Assembly (NCBI GenBank): GCA_030537815.1
Contig: JAUNVF010000021.1
Coordinates: 1 to 40,998 of the forward strand
Reading direction: 5' to 3'
Length of the DNA: 40,998 nt
From: Tissierellia bacterium
GTDB lineage: Bacteria > Bacillota > Clostridia > Tissierellales > Peptoniphilaceae
The notes below the pieces were generated by a model. It saw nothing but the letters and a program-made list of their open reading frames with translations, was not told the origin of the DNA and made no database searches. The translations under genes and the position numbers were made by a program. Below, piece after piece: positions 25,380 to 32,971 of the stretch; positions within the stretch are counted from its first letter, which is position 1; the number at the start of each line of letters is the position of its first letter.

Positions 25380-26789
25380 TTAGTTAGACATTGCATCATG
25401 AATTACTTGAATAGCATTCACGACTTCTTCCTGCCACTCTTCTACTGTTTTAGAACCATTCATAACGGAGTCTATATTTTCAAATAGAATTTTAGAAAGT
25501 TCTACACCCTCTACTGAAGGAGCTGCTGCAAATCCACCGAGAGATGCATTTACACCGTCATTATATACTCCATAAACTTCCTGCATTAGAGGATCTTCTA
25601 TAAGAGCATCTGCGCCAATTATAGGCTGAAGACCACCCTCATTCTCATGGAATAATTTGGCTGCTTCATCAGAGTATAGATAAGCTATAAATTCCTTTGC
25701 TAGTTCAGGTTCTTCTGCATCAGCCATAACAAATGCCTGCTCAAAGAATGTATAAGCATAGCGACCATGATTTGAATTTATAGCTGGAAGTGCCATATAT
25801 CCCCATTCAAAATCATCCGGAGTAGAATCTTTCATCTCACCCACTATCCAGTTTCCATTAGGCATGAAGAGAGCTTTTCCATCAATTACTGCCTGCTGAT
25901 TCTTTGTAAATCCTTCGCCATTTGCTTGAGACACCGTATTGCCTTCTAGATAAGCACTGATTTGACCAATGGTGTCAAATACCGGGGTAGCTTCATTCTT
26001 CCAAGCATCTGCATCATAATTCATCAGTTTATTAAATAGCTCCGGTCCACCAACTTCATTGATTAGAGAATAAGTGAAACCGTCGAAATATCCTGCTGTC
26101 GGATATGTGAATAAAGCTATATTATCAGCTTTTGCTGTCTCTCCAAGAGCGAAGAATTCATCGAATGTCTCTGGAAGCTCATATTTTCCTCCACCATCTG
26201 TAAATAGCGCCTTATTGTACCAAATTCCAGTTGGTGAATAGAATAATGGAGCAAGATAAGTTTTGCCATCGCCATAAGGATTCGTCATAAATGTGTCTAT
26301 AAAACCAGGAAGTAATTTTTCCTCTACGGTTTTATCTTCACCCGGTATTTTCATAGAAAGAACATCTGTTATGTCTAGTATCTTCTTTTCTTTAATTAAA
26401 GTCTCAGTTAGCCCGCCTTCTCCACCGATATTATTATAGAGAATATCAGGGCTCTCTCCTGCTAGTATTTGAGGACGAACAACCTCGGCGATATTCTTTT
26501 CAAATGTCGCTTCAACCTTTGCGCCCGTCAACTCTTCAAATTTTGCAATAACCGCTTCCCATCCAGCTGTACCATAACCACCGTCAAGGCCAGCAATTTT
26601 CAAGGTCTTACCAGCGGATGTGTTTTCTTCTTCTGCCGGTTCTTTTGAATCTTCTTTCTGCTGATTATCACTAGTTTCATTCTGTTTTTCTTCTACTTCA
26701 TTACCAGCGTCCTGTCCACCACATGCAGTCAATGATACTACCATGATTAATGCAAGTAATAGTGCCAAGACTCTTTTGAAATTTTTCAT
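25380..26789 (-). CDS. Sugar-binding lipoprotein (CUT1 family)
   Basis: 469 residues. A lipoprotein signal (MKNFKRVLALLLALIMVVSL) ends in the lipobox LTAC with Cys23 as the acylation site. A charged E/K/N-rich linker runs to about residue 60, then a type I periplasmic-binding fold (TLKIAGLDGGYGTAGWEAVI at its start). It would capture the disaccharide outside the cell for the permeases encoded downstream. The first gene of the operon, with GGAGG before the ATG and its own terminator. The substrate is inferred from the GH112 gene; binding proteins of this group vary too much to predict it alone. Confidence 0.93.
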   Translation of the reverse strand: MKNFKRVLALLLALIMVVSLTACGGQDAGNEVEEKQNETSDNQQKEDSKEPAEEENTSAGKTLKIAGLDGGYGTAGWEAVIAKFEELTGAKVEATFEKNIAEVVRPQILAGESPDILYNNIGGEGGLTETLIKEKKILDITDVLSMKIPGEDKTVEEKLLPGFIDTFMTNPYGDGKTYLAPLFYSPTGIWYNKALFTDGGGKYELPETFDEFFALGETAKADNIALFTYPTAGYFDGFTYSLINEVGGPELFNKLMNYDADAWKNEATPVFDTIGQISAYLEGNTVSQANGEGFTKNQQAVIDGKALFMPNGNWIVGEMKDSTPDDFEWGYMALPAINSNHGRYAYTFFEQAFVMADAEEPELAKEFIAYLYSDEAAKLFHENEGGLQPIIGADALIEDPLMQEVYGVYNDGVNASLGGFAAAPSVEGVELSKILFENIDSVMNGSKTVEEWQEEVVNAIQVIHDAMSN

Positions 26790-26825
26790 CTCTTAGTCCC
26801 TCCAATACATTATTGTTATGACTAC

Positions 26826-26854
26826 AGTATACCTCGGCAAACGGTTTCTGTATA
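26826..26854 (-). promoter_or_regulatory. Promoter of the lacto-N-biose operon with a cre-like site
   Basis: Reading minus, a good -10 TATACT (26826-26831) is 17 bases from a weak TATACA in the -35 position (26849-26854). This suggests dependence on an activator, plausibly the divergent AraC protein. The spacer contains AGAAACCGTTTGCC (26836-26849), which has the AAACCGTTT core of catabolite-response elements; it matches the consensus only partly at the ends. Confidence 0.5.
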
Positions 26855-26989
26855 GCACTATCTTGAGTTAATTTTTAGATATATTGCTATTTCGTCTTTT
26901 TCATGCTACACTATACTTAAATATGAAATTACTGACATTGAAGTCAATTCATCGACCAAAGCATAAATAAATGGGGGCAAAATATTTTC

Positions 26990-27841
26990 ATGAAAACAGT
27001 ATCAATATTAGAAAAAGAATTCGGTATTCAGACTAGAATCCTATATGTAAAGAAAGCTCATGGAAATGAAGATTGGCACTCAACTCTTCACAATCATCCA
27101 TTTACTGAAATCTTCTATGTTTTTGAAGGTGGCGGACAAATGATATTTGAGGACCAAAAGAAATCAGTTGAAAAGCATGATTTAATCATCGTAAACTCCA
27201 ATGTTAGACATACAGAAATCGCCATTCAGGGCAATTCCTATGAATATTATGTCATTGGCGTGGACGGTTTAGCATTTTGCAAAGACGCTAAGGAATCCAA
27301 TCACGACATATATCCGGATTTTTTAAACACAAATGTCTTTCAGGCAAATTATGCCAAACAGCCACTTGTATTGCAGATTATCGAATCATTATATAGGGAG
27401 GCAAAAGAAAAACCGATTTACAGCGAAGACTACTGCGAAAAATTATTTGAACTGCTATTATTAAATCTTTTGAGACTCGACGAAACGCCATTGGCAATCG
27501 AGCCTGATCGCAAAAGCAATAAACAATTAGAATATGTGAAAAATTATATTGACACTCACTATTCGAGGGATCTCAAATTAAATGAACTAGCAAAAATCGC
27601 CTATTTAAATAAATACTACTTGGTTCATCGTTTTAAAGAGCTATATGGCATGACTCCAATCGATTATCTTTTGGAAAAGAGATATAGCGTTTCATTGGAG
27701 CTTATTGAAACCACAGATTACTCAATAAAAGAAATCTCTTCAATCGTCGGTTTCAATTCTCAATCCTATTTTAATCAAGTCTTTAAAAAACGCTCAGGTG
27801 GTCTGACCCCAACTCAAATAAAAAAGCTTCAATCATCATGA
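26990..27841 (+). CDS. AraC-family transcriptional regulator of the lacto-N-biose operon
   Basis: 283 residues. The N-terminal cupin sensor domain (HSTLHNHPFTEIFYVFEGGG with the two histidines usual for AraC cupins; about 20-100) is followed by a linker and a C-terminal double helix-turn-helix (about 180-283). The first helix pair is in LKLNELAKIAYLNKYYLVHR and the family signature in IKEISSIVGFNSQSYFNQVF. It is divergent from the binding-protein gene across 200 bases, the normal position for a sugar-responsive activator. A GGGGG ribosome site is unusually far (12 bases) from the ATG, and no upstream in-frame start exists. The regulatory target is inferred from position. Confidence 0.92.
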   Translation: MKTVSILEKEFGIQTRILYVKKAHGNEDWHSTLHNHPFTEIFYVFEGGGQMIFEDQKKSVEKHDLIIVNSNVRHTEIAIQGNSYEYYVIGVDGLAFCKDAKESNHDIYPDFLNTNVFQANYAKQPLVLQIIESLYREAKEKPIYSEDYCEKLFELLLLNLLRLDETPLAIEPDRKSNKQLEYVKNYIDTHYSRDLKLNELAKIAYLNKYYLVHRFKELYGMTPIDYLLEKRYSVSLELIETTDYSIKEISSIVGFNSQSYFNQVFKKRSGGLTPTQIKKLQSS

Positions 27842-27912
27842 TAAATTTAAGATAACTCAGACATAAATTCTGCGGTAAATAATAGCATTAGATTATAAAA
27901 AAGGAGAACTCG

Positions 27913-27977
27913 AGGTCTATAAATAATAATCAATTTGATTGAAAAGATTGTAATTGATGAAGAAAGCTTATAGACCT
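27913..27977. repeat. Nested inverted repeat, possible structured RNA
   Basis: A perfect ten-base outer stem AGGTCTATAA (27913-27922) / TTATAGACCT (27968-27977) encloses an inner seven-base stem ATCAATT (27929-27935) / AATTGAT (27952-27958). No T run follows on either strand at terminator distance. It could be an RNA fold or a protein-binding site; neither can be decided here. Confidence 0.5.
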
Positions 27978-28120
27978 TTGTTATGCACACTATTTCTTGA
28001 TATGAATTATATTAAAAGACTTATGTTCTCTATTTTATATATTATTACAGGCTGAACTTTTGCTAAAGCGGAAATGATTAAGACATAATCTCAAACTGAT
28101 TTATTTTATTGATTTTCGAT

Positions 28121-28429
28121 TTAGGAATCTTTAAGAGATCCTTTAAATAAATTCTTTATCTCATGTAAATCCATTTTCTTAAAATATAATTCTTTAAAAT
28201 CATCTCGGAATTATCATATATATAATATGAACAATATATATTTTATCAAATTTAGTTATTGATAGTTTTATAATATTCTATAAATTCATATTAAATAATT
28301 TCGCTCTTTGCCTTTAATGATATCATCAATACATCCTATCAAATACTCCAGCTCGAATGACGACAAATAGCTATAATTAATTAGTGGTCTGTCATCGTAA
28401 TAAATATAGATAGAATTAAGATTTTGCAT
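28121..28429 (-). pseudogene. Traces of a decayed minus-strand gene, unidentified
   Basis: An open frame of 47 codons (28286-28429) starts MQNLNSIYIYYDDRPLINY and looks coding in composition (FELEYLIGCIDDIIKGKE). Past its stop, another frame continues as YEFIEYYKTINN and, after several stops, a third reads FRDDFKELYFKKMDLHEIKN up to a stop at 28121. The pieces could belong to one broken gene. I recognise no family, and AT-rich DNA can produce such frames by chance. The 47-codon piece could also be a small intact gene, although its ribosome site is poor. Confidence 0.3.
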
Positions 28430-28791
28430 CTTATACCAATTTATTTTTCATCTAAAATTTATAATCTATGATTTATATCTAATTCTTTCCTTTACTCTTT
28501 AATATATATTTATATCTTCACTCATAGTTTAAATACTATTTATAATCTTACAAAATCTTTTAGAAATAAAATGATTTCTATTATATATAATTTCATTTAA
28601 AGAAATATAAACTATCACAATAGCTCATATTTGTGGCTTTTTCTATCTTATGATAAAATAAGAAAAACGCGATATTTAAATATATGATAGGACAGTTGAA
28701 ATTATCTACAACCAAATAACTAATATAGACCGCAATTAAATAAATACTGCCAATTGAAGCTTTATTATAAATTCTGTTTACAAGAAAGTGC

Positions 28792-28819
28792 AGGTGAAAG
28801 ATAGTTTACTATCTCTACT
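28792..28819 (+). promoter_or_regulatory. Ribosome site separated from its start codon by a hairpin
   Basis: AGGTGA (28792-28797) lies 22 bases before the ATG, too far for normal initiation. Between them is a perfect hairpin AGATAG-TTTA-CTATCT (28799-28814). If the hairpin is looped out, only six bases (A plus CTACT) separate the ribosome site from the ATG, which is a normal spacing. Confidence 0.55.
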
Positions 28820-29119
28820 ATGTTAGAATACAAATACCGATTAAAAAAAATCAAAAATACTCATCCCCTATTAGTTTCATGTGGACATTGCAAAACTCCC
28901 GTTGCCATTTATCAAAAGGGTGGCAAGGGAAATCTTATCAAAATGCAATTTCCGAGAATAGCAGAATGCACCATGGATATAGTGAAGAATAAAGGTCATT
29001 TAAAATGTCCCTCTTGCAATCTTACTATCGCAAAAAGAGGAGATTTCCATGGAACAGAATGTTTTTGGGTATTGAGGGGGAAAATAAATACAAAGAGGCT
29101 ATCACATTATAATTATTAG
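28820..29119 (+). CDS. Small protein with two CxxC motifs, unknown function
   Basis: 99 residues with CGHC (Cys21, Cys24) and CPSC (Cys63, Cys66), spaced as in a zinc ribbon or rubredoxin-like knuckle. Two further cysteines (50 and 81) and a basic C terminus are present. No signal peptide or membrane segment. I do not recognise the family. It is followed 9 bases later by two YeeE/YedE-type genes, so a role in sulfur handling or its regulation is possible, but this rests only on position. Initiation appears unusual: the ribosome site is separated from the ATG by a hairpin. An upstream stop in frame at 28802 rules out an earlier start. Confidence 0.8.
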   Translation: MLEYKYRLKKIKNTHPLLVSCGHCKTPVAIYQKGGKGNLIKMQFPRIAECTMDIVKNKGHLKCPSCNLTIAKRGDFHGTECFWVLRGKINTKRLSHYNY

Positions 29120-29128
29120 GAGGTTAAA

Positions 29129-29677
29129 ATGAAAAACAAATGGATTAAAGGAGCTATAATCCTCGGCTTTTCTTTTTTTGTCGCTATTTTCTTTGCAAAA
29201 CCCATTGGGGTAAGCACTCAATTTAGTGTATTAAGTGGAAAAGTACATCAAGTCATAAATGACTCTATTTCCGAGGAGAATTTAATTGTAAAAGATGACT
29301 CCAGAGAAAGTGGCTATCGTTCAACTAATGCTTATTATGATAAAAGTGAAGGTAAAATTGCCAAATCGATTATGAATTTAAATAATTACGGAATGCTATT
29401 TTTCATAAGTATTTTTATAGGGGCTTCTCTTGCAAAGATTATCCTCAAAAGAAAAGACTATTCTACACAAAATTATAAATCTAAACTAGATGGAAAAAGA
29501 GTTATCAGATCTTTTATCGGCGGTTTTCTACTTCTTTATGGAGCCAGATTGGCCGGTGGATGCACCAGTGGACATATGATGAGCGGTATGATGCAATCTT
29601 CTATTTCTGGATTCATATTTGCAATATTCGCCTTTTTAGTTGCAATCCCAGTAGCTATAGGAGGTGAGAAAAAATGA
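29129..29677 (+). CDS. YeeE/YedE-family membrane protein, first half
   Basis: 182 residues. One N-terminal membrane helix (7-25) is followed by a hydrophilic stretch (about 35-85, starting FSVLSGKVHQVIND), then three helices. The conserved motif GARLAGGCTSGHMMSG has Cys145, the cysteine of the YeeE/YedE (DUF395) family. YeeE of E. coli and TsuA are thiosulfate carriers in which such cysteines guide the substrate through the membrane. Full-length members have about twice as many helices; here the second half is a separate gene overlapping by four bases (ATGA). AGGAGG precedes the ATG. The substrate is not known. Confidence 0.88.
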   Translation: MKNKWIKGAIILGFSFFVAIFFAKPIGVSTQFSVLSGKVHQVINDSISEENLIVKDDSRESGYRSTNAYYDKSEGKIAKSIMNLNNYGMLFFISIFIGASLAKIILKRKDYSTQNYKSKLDGKRVIRSFIGGFLLLYGARLAGGCTSGHMMSGMMQSSISGFIFAIFAFLVAIPVAIGGEKK

Positions 29678-30225
29678 TAAAACCGATATTACTCGGCCTA
29701 TTTTTTGGCTTTAGCCTTTATTATATCGGAGCAAATAATTCCATAAATATTTTAGATATGCTCCGATTGCGAGATATGACATTGGGTAAAATTATCTTTT
29801 TTGCGATAGGTTTTGCTGCTTTTCTCGCAGGAATAACAGCAAAGCTTGGATTTTTAAATCTCAATCACTTCAGCGTAAAGCCCATGCACTTGGGTGTAAT
29901 TTTAGGAGCTTTGGTCTTTGGACTGGGCTTTGGAACAATCGGGCTTTGCCCCGGAACCTGCCCCGCTTCCATAGCATCAGGGAATCTTAAAGAATCATTA
30001 TTTACTTTTATAGGTGGACTATTCGGTGCATTTTTCTTTTCCATTTCCTATAAAAGCCTAGTTAATTTTGGCGTATTTGAGCGATTAAATATTGGCAAAA
30101 TTACATTTTTCCAAATTAGCGACCGTTTTGATTCATTATTTAATATTGGTCATTTAGGTCTTGTATTCATGGGAATATTATTTATGATTCTAGCATATCT
30201 AATGCCGACAAATATACGAAAATAA
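29674..30225 (+). CDS. YeeE/YedE-family membrane protein, second half
   Basis: 183 residues with about five membrane helices and the motif GLCPGTCPASIASG (Cys92, Cys96), the counterpart of the GGCTSGH motif in the preceding protein. The two halves presumably assemble into one carrier for thiosulfate or another sulfur species. Translation is coupled to the first half through the ATGA overlap, with GGAGG just upstream inside that gene. A strong terminator follows. Confidence 0.88.
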   Translation: MIKPILLGLFFGFSLYYIGANNSINILDMLRLRDMTLGKIIFFAIGFAAFLAGITAKLGFLNLNHFSVKPMHLGVILGALVFGLGFGTIGLCPGTCPASIASGNLKESLFTFIGGLFGAFFFSISYKSLVNFGVFERLNIGKITFFQISDRFDSLFNIGHLGLVFMGILFMILAYLMPTNIRK

Positions 30226-30236
30226 TTAAAAGAGAT

Positions 30237-30266
30237 AAAGAAAGCCCGACTAGTCAGGCTTTCTTT
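30237..30266. terminator. Bidirectional terminator between convergent operons
   Basis: AAAGAAAGCC (30237-30246) pairs perfectly with GGCTTTCTTT (30257-30266) over a ten-base loop, with T-rich DNA on the exit side of both strands. It ends the YeeE/YedE unit on plus and the ECF operon on minus. Confidence 0.88.
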
Positions 30267-30291
30267 ATTTCTTAATTGAATATAATATCAG

Positions 30292-30999
30292 CTATATTTT
30301 TTTATTGAATTTATCTATATAGAGAATATGATTAGCGGTACTATTTAAAAACTCGTTATCATGAGATATAATAAATATTATTTTTTCGCTATTTATCGAG
30401 TTCTTAATCCCATCTGATATTTTAATCATACTCATATAATCCATTCCACTAGTACATTCATCATAGCAGATGAGTTCTGATCCAGAAAGTATGGCGGTCG
30501 CTATTGCAACTCGCTGCTTTTGACCTCCGGAAAGGCTCATCGGGTGTGCATTTTTGAATTCTAATAAATCTAGGGATTCAAGCACCTGATCGACATCATC
30601 TTGCGTAAATATATCTGCTTTGCCAATTGATACTTCTTTCTCTACACTATCTGTAAACAATTGATGATTGACATCTTGCATAACTAAAAATGATTTATTA
30701 CGCCTTTTCTTAGATGATATCATTCTATCGTCAATTCTTATACTGCTCTTTGATTTTTCCAATCCCATTATCGATCTTATAAAGGTACTTTTGCCAATTC
30801 CATTATAGCCGTAAATACCGATTATATCTCCATAATTAAATTTTAAATCTTTGATTTCTAAAGCTCTTTTTTGATTTAAAAATTCATGATATAGATAATC
30901 TATCTTAAAATACCTTTTTGATTTGTCCCTTGAGCTTTTAATATTGTCTAATTTTTCATATTTTATAGACCTTAAACCCAATTTTTTTTCTAAAATCAT
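30292..30999 (-). CDS. ECF transporter ATPase, second ABC domain (split by a frameshift)
   Basis: Walker A GYNGIGKST, the Q-loop (FLVMQDVNHQLFTDSVEKEV), signature LSGGQKQR and Walker B ELICYDECTSGMD are present. The Walker B is followed by DEC rather than DEP. The start codon used here lies within the preceding ATPase gene and lacks a good ribosome site. The overlapping DNA (A8 run, complement of 30982-30989) encodes RKKIG in the upstream frame and EKKLGLRS in this one. The two genes therefore look like one double-ABC ATPase of about 465-470 residues, as is usual for ECF modules with Trep_Strep S components, broken by one extra A. It is 3'-terminal in the operon. Confidence 0.8.
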   Translation of the reverse strand: MILEKKLGLRSIKYEKLDNIKSSRDKSKRYFKIDYLYHEFLNQKRALEIKDLKFNYGDIIGIYGYNGIGKSTFIRSIMGLEKSKSSIRIDDRMISSKKRRNKSFLVMQDVNHQLFTDSVEKEVSIGKADIFTQDDVDQVLESLDLLEFKNAHPMSLSGGQKQRVAIATAILSGSELICYDECTSGMDYMSMIKISDGIKNSINSEKIIFIISHDNEFLNSTANHILYIDKFNKKI

Positions 31000-31702
31000 C
31001 TTCTAAGTTAAAAAACTCCTCTTTAGAATATTCATATTTAATTTTACCATCATCTATATAAAAAACCTTGTCTATTATATCTTTAATAAAATAAAATCTA
31101 TGCTCCGATATTACAATTGTTTTACCTCTTTCTTTAATCTTTCTAAGTATCTCTCCTATCTTCATAGTATTTGATTCATCTAAATTAGAAGAAGGTTCGT
31201 CTAATACGATAATATCGGTTCCACTCGCATAAGCCGCAGCTATTGCTATAATCTGTTTTTCACCACCCGATAATTTAAAAATATCTCTATCTAAAAGATC
31301 CTCTATCGAGAAAAGCTTGGCCGTCTCTATTAGTTTTTCATGCATATACTCCCTTTGGAAACCTCTATTTTCTAGGTAAAATAATAATTCACTAGTAGTA
31401 TTAATATTAAAAAATTGAGTTTTTGGATTTTGAAAAACACTGGAAACAAATCTTGATACCTCATAGATTTGAGAAGAACCTGTATCAATTCCCTCTATTT
31501 TGATTTCACCTTCAAGCTTTCCATTTTGATAGTAATTTGGTATCAGCGAGTTGATTAATTTTGTTATCGTGCTTTTTCCGCTCCCGCTTCTACCGCATAT
31601 CAATATACATTCCCCTTTATCTACTCTTAAATTCAAATTTAAAAGATTGTATTTATCAGATTTACCATCGTATTTGTAATTTACATTTTTTATATTAATC
31701 AT
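30956..31702 (-). CDS. ECF transporter ATPase, first ABC domain (split by a frameshift)
   Basis: 248 residues as read, with Walker A GRSGSGKST, signature LSGGEKQIIAIAAA, Walker B IIVLDEPSSNLD and the H-loop SEHRFYF. The last ten or so residues after the A8 run (GFKVYKI) are probably off frame. Removing one A would fuse it to the second ATPase domain. The ATPase pair drives the EcfT/S-component importer encoded just upstream. Its start codon overlaps the EcfT gene by eight bases. Transcription slippage on the A8 run could also make the fused form in the cell. Confidence 0.85.
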   Translation of the reverse strand: MINIKNVNYKYDGKSDKYNLLNLNLRVDKGECILICGRSGSGKSTITKLINSLIPNYYQNGKLEGEIKIEGIDTGSSQIYEVSRFVSSVFQNPKTQFFNINTTSELLFYLENRGFQREYMHEKLIETAKLFSIEDLLDRDIFKLSGGEKQIIAIAAAYASGTDIIVLDEPSSNLDESNTMKIGEILRKIKERGKTIVISEHRFYFIKDIIDKVFYIDDGKIKYEYSKEEFFNLEDDFRKKIGFKVYKI

Positions 31703-32375
31703 AAATCCTCCCCAAAATATGAAGACCGATAATCATGACCAAGAAAATAATATCTGCAAGGCTCATCTTCACATCCTTATACCTAATCTTAGGACATGGA
31801 TCGGCGATACATTTTGTTTCAGCAGCTTTCGATATACTGTCTGAGATATTGACTGCCGATATTAGAATAGGTATGCTGATATATTCAAAATATTTGAAAG
31901 GATTTTTAAATGAAATACCTCTCATCTTCATAGCCATTTTGACATTTCTAGTATCTTCTTTAAATGCCGGAAAATATCTAAATATTACTGCGATAGGAAT
32001 TACTAGTTTATCTGGGAATCTCAGTTTTTCCAATGAAATAATCATAGAGCTTACATCACTTGTAGAAATTAAAAATTTAGCTGCCAATAATGGCAAGAAA
32101 AATAATTTTATCATGGCAATTGTCATCATCAATAAATTCATAAAAATATTCTCACTGTATAAATTAAATAGAGCTAAGAGTACTAAATAAAATAATAATG
32201 CCTTAATTGCAGTCATAAATTTACCATTCAAAATAAAAAGAACAGCAAGAGCGACAACTATCAAAATATTATAGATCTCGCTCCTGCTACTACTTATAGT
32301 AAATGAAAGAAATAGGATTGCCAATAATTTGCTTATCGGACAAAGACTGTATTTTGTTTTTAGCCTATTCTTCAT
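31695..32375 (-). CDS. ECF transporter transmembrane coupling protein EcfT
   Basis: 226 residues with about five membrane helices and the two coupling motifs of EcfT: AMKMRGI and, 40-odd residues later, AAETKCI. The second motif has Lys-Cys where Arg-Gly is more usual in related proteins. EcfT couples ATP hydrolysis to toppling of the substrate-binding S component. It shares one base with the S-component gene upstream (TAATG) and overlaps the first ATPase gene downstream, so all are coupled. Confidence 0.88.
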   Translation of the reverse strand: MKNRLKTKYSLCPISKLLAILFLSFTISSSRSEIYNILIVVALAVLFILNGKFMTAIKALLFYLVLLALFNLYSENIFMNLLMMTIAMIKLFFLPLLAAKFLISTSDVSSMIISLEKLRFPDKLVIPIAVIFRYFPAFKEDTRNVKMAMKMRGISFKNPFKYFEYISIPILISAVNISDSISKAAETKCIADPCPKIRYKDVKMSLADIIFLVMIIGLHILGRIYD

Positions 32376-32956
32376 TAAATAATACCGGCTTTTACAAAAT
32401 GCTTTTTTAGTATTTTCTTGCCGATAAATGCTCCGGCGATAGCGGCTACAAAAGTTAGTAAATACATTATAAGCATATTTGGATATGTTATTAATCTCTC
32501 AACAAGCAAAATATATTCCTCAGATGCAGCTTGCGAAAGTATTTCAAAATATTTATCTCTAACAAATAGCATTTGCATCGGGCCTCCGAGTCCTGATAAA
32601 GACATAAATGCATAGGCTATTGCATTATGCTTAAAAGACTTGAATTCACCTTTTCTAAATATAAATTCCGCAATTAAATTGAATAGGATAGCATGAATCA
32701 ATAAAAAATAAGTATGGCCAAAAATCACAAAGAGTATTGCAGGAATAGTAGCTAAAATAAATAATGCCCATTTCTTAGGTACTTTTGCCATAAATAACAT
32801 GATTACGATTCCGGCTACCAAAGCAATAAATGCAGGATAAAACAAAAACAGAATGGGTATCGTACCCAGCATACCAACTACAAAAATGATAAAAATATAT
32901 ATAACGGAAAAAATCCCTATCGTGATTAAATCCTTAATTTCCAAATTATTAGACAT
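32375..32956 (-). CDS. ECF transporter S component, Trep_Strep-like
   Basis: 193 residues with six hydrophobic segments. The start NNLEIKDLITIGIFSVIYI, the loop FGHTYFLLIHAILFNLIAEF and the motif SLSGLGGPMQMLF fit the Trep_Strep group of ECF substrate-binding components, whose substrate I do not know. AAGGAGGGCAT precedes the ATG. It follows the VOC gene by 15 bases and precedes EcfT with a one-base overlap, so this is a dedicated ECF operon and not a free S component. The link to a YbtPQ-like ABC pair in the same operon is informative about the substrate class. Confidence 0.85.
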   Translation of the reverse strand: MSNNLEIKDLITIGIFSVIYIFIIFVVGMLGTIPILFLFYPAFIALVAGIVIMLFMAKVPKKWALFILATIPAILFVIFGHTYFLLIHAILFNLIAEFIFRKGEFKSFKHNAIAYAFMSLSGLGGPMQMLFVRDKYFEILSQAASEEYILLVERLITYPNMLIMYLLTFVAAIAGAFIGKKILKKHFVKAGII

Positions 32957-32971
32957 ATGCCCTCCTTATGA

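Larger units (their letters stand above)
27842..28819. other. Intergenic region of about 1 kb with repeats and decayed frames
   Basis: Very AT-rich DNA between the AraC gene and the CxxC-protein gene. It holds a nested inverted repeat (27913-27977), traces of a broken minus-strand gene (28121-28429) and an imperfect A/T-rich inverted repeat near 28640-28670. No intact gene of normal size is present. A clear promoter for the downstream plus-strand genes was not found. Confidence 0.6.

Noticed and set aside
27957-28055. Possible 32-residue plus-strand peptide starting MKKAYRPLLCTLFLD
   Set aside because: No ribosome site, and it overlaps the right arm of the inverted repeat; no coding evidence beyond an open frame.
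31735-32190. Plus-strand open frame of 151 codons opposite EcfT
   Set aside because: It is antisense to a conserved membrane protein; complements of hydrophobic codons stay open easily in AT-rich DNA.
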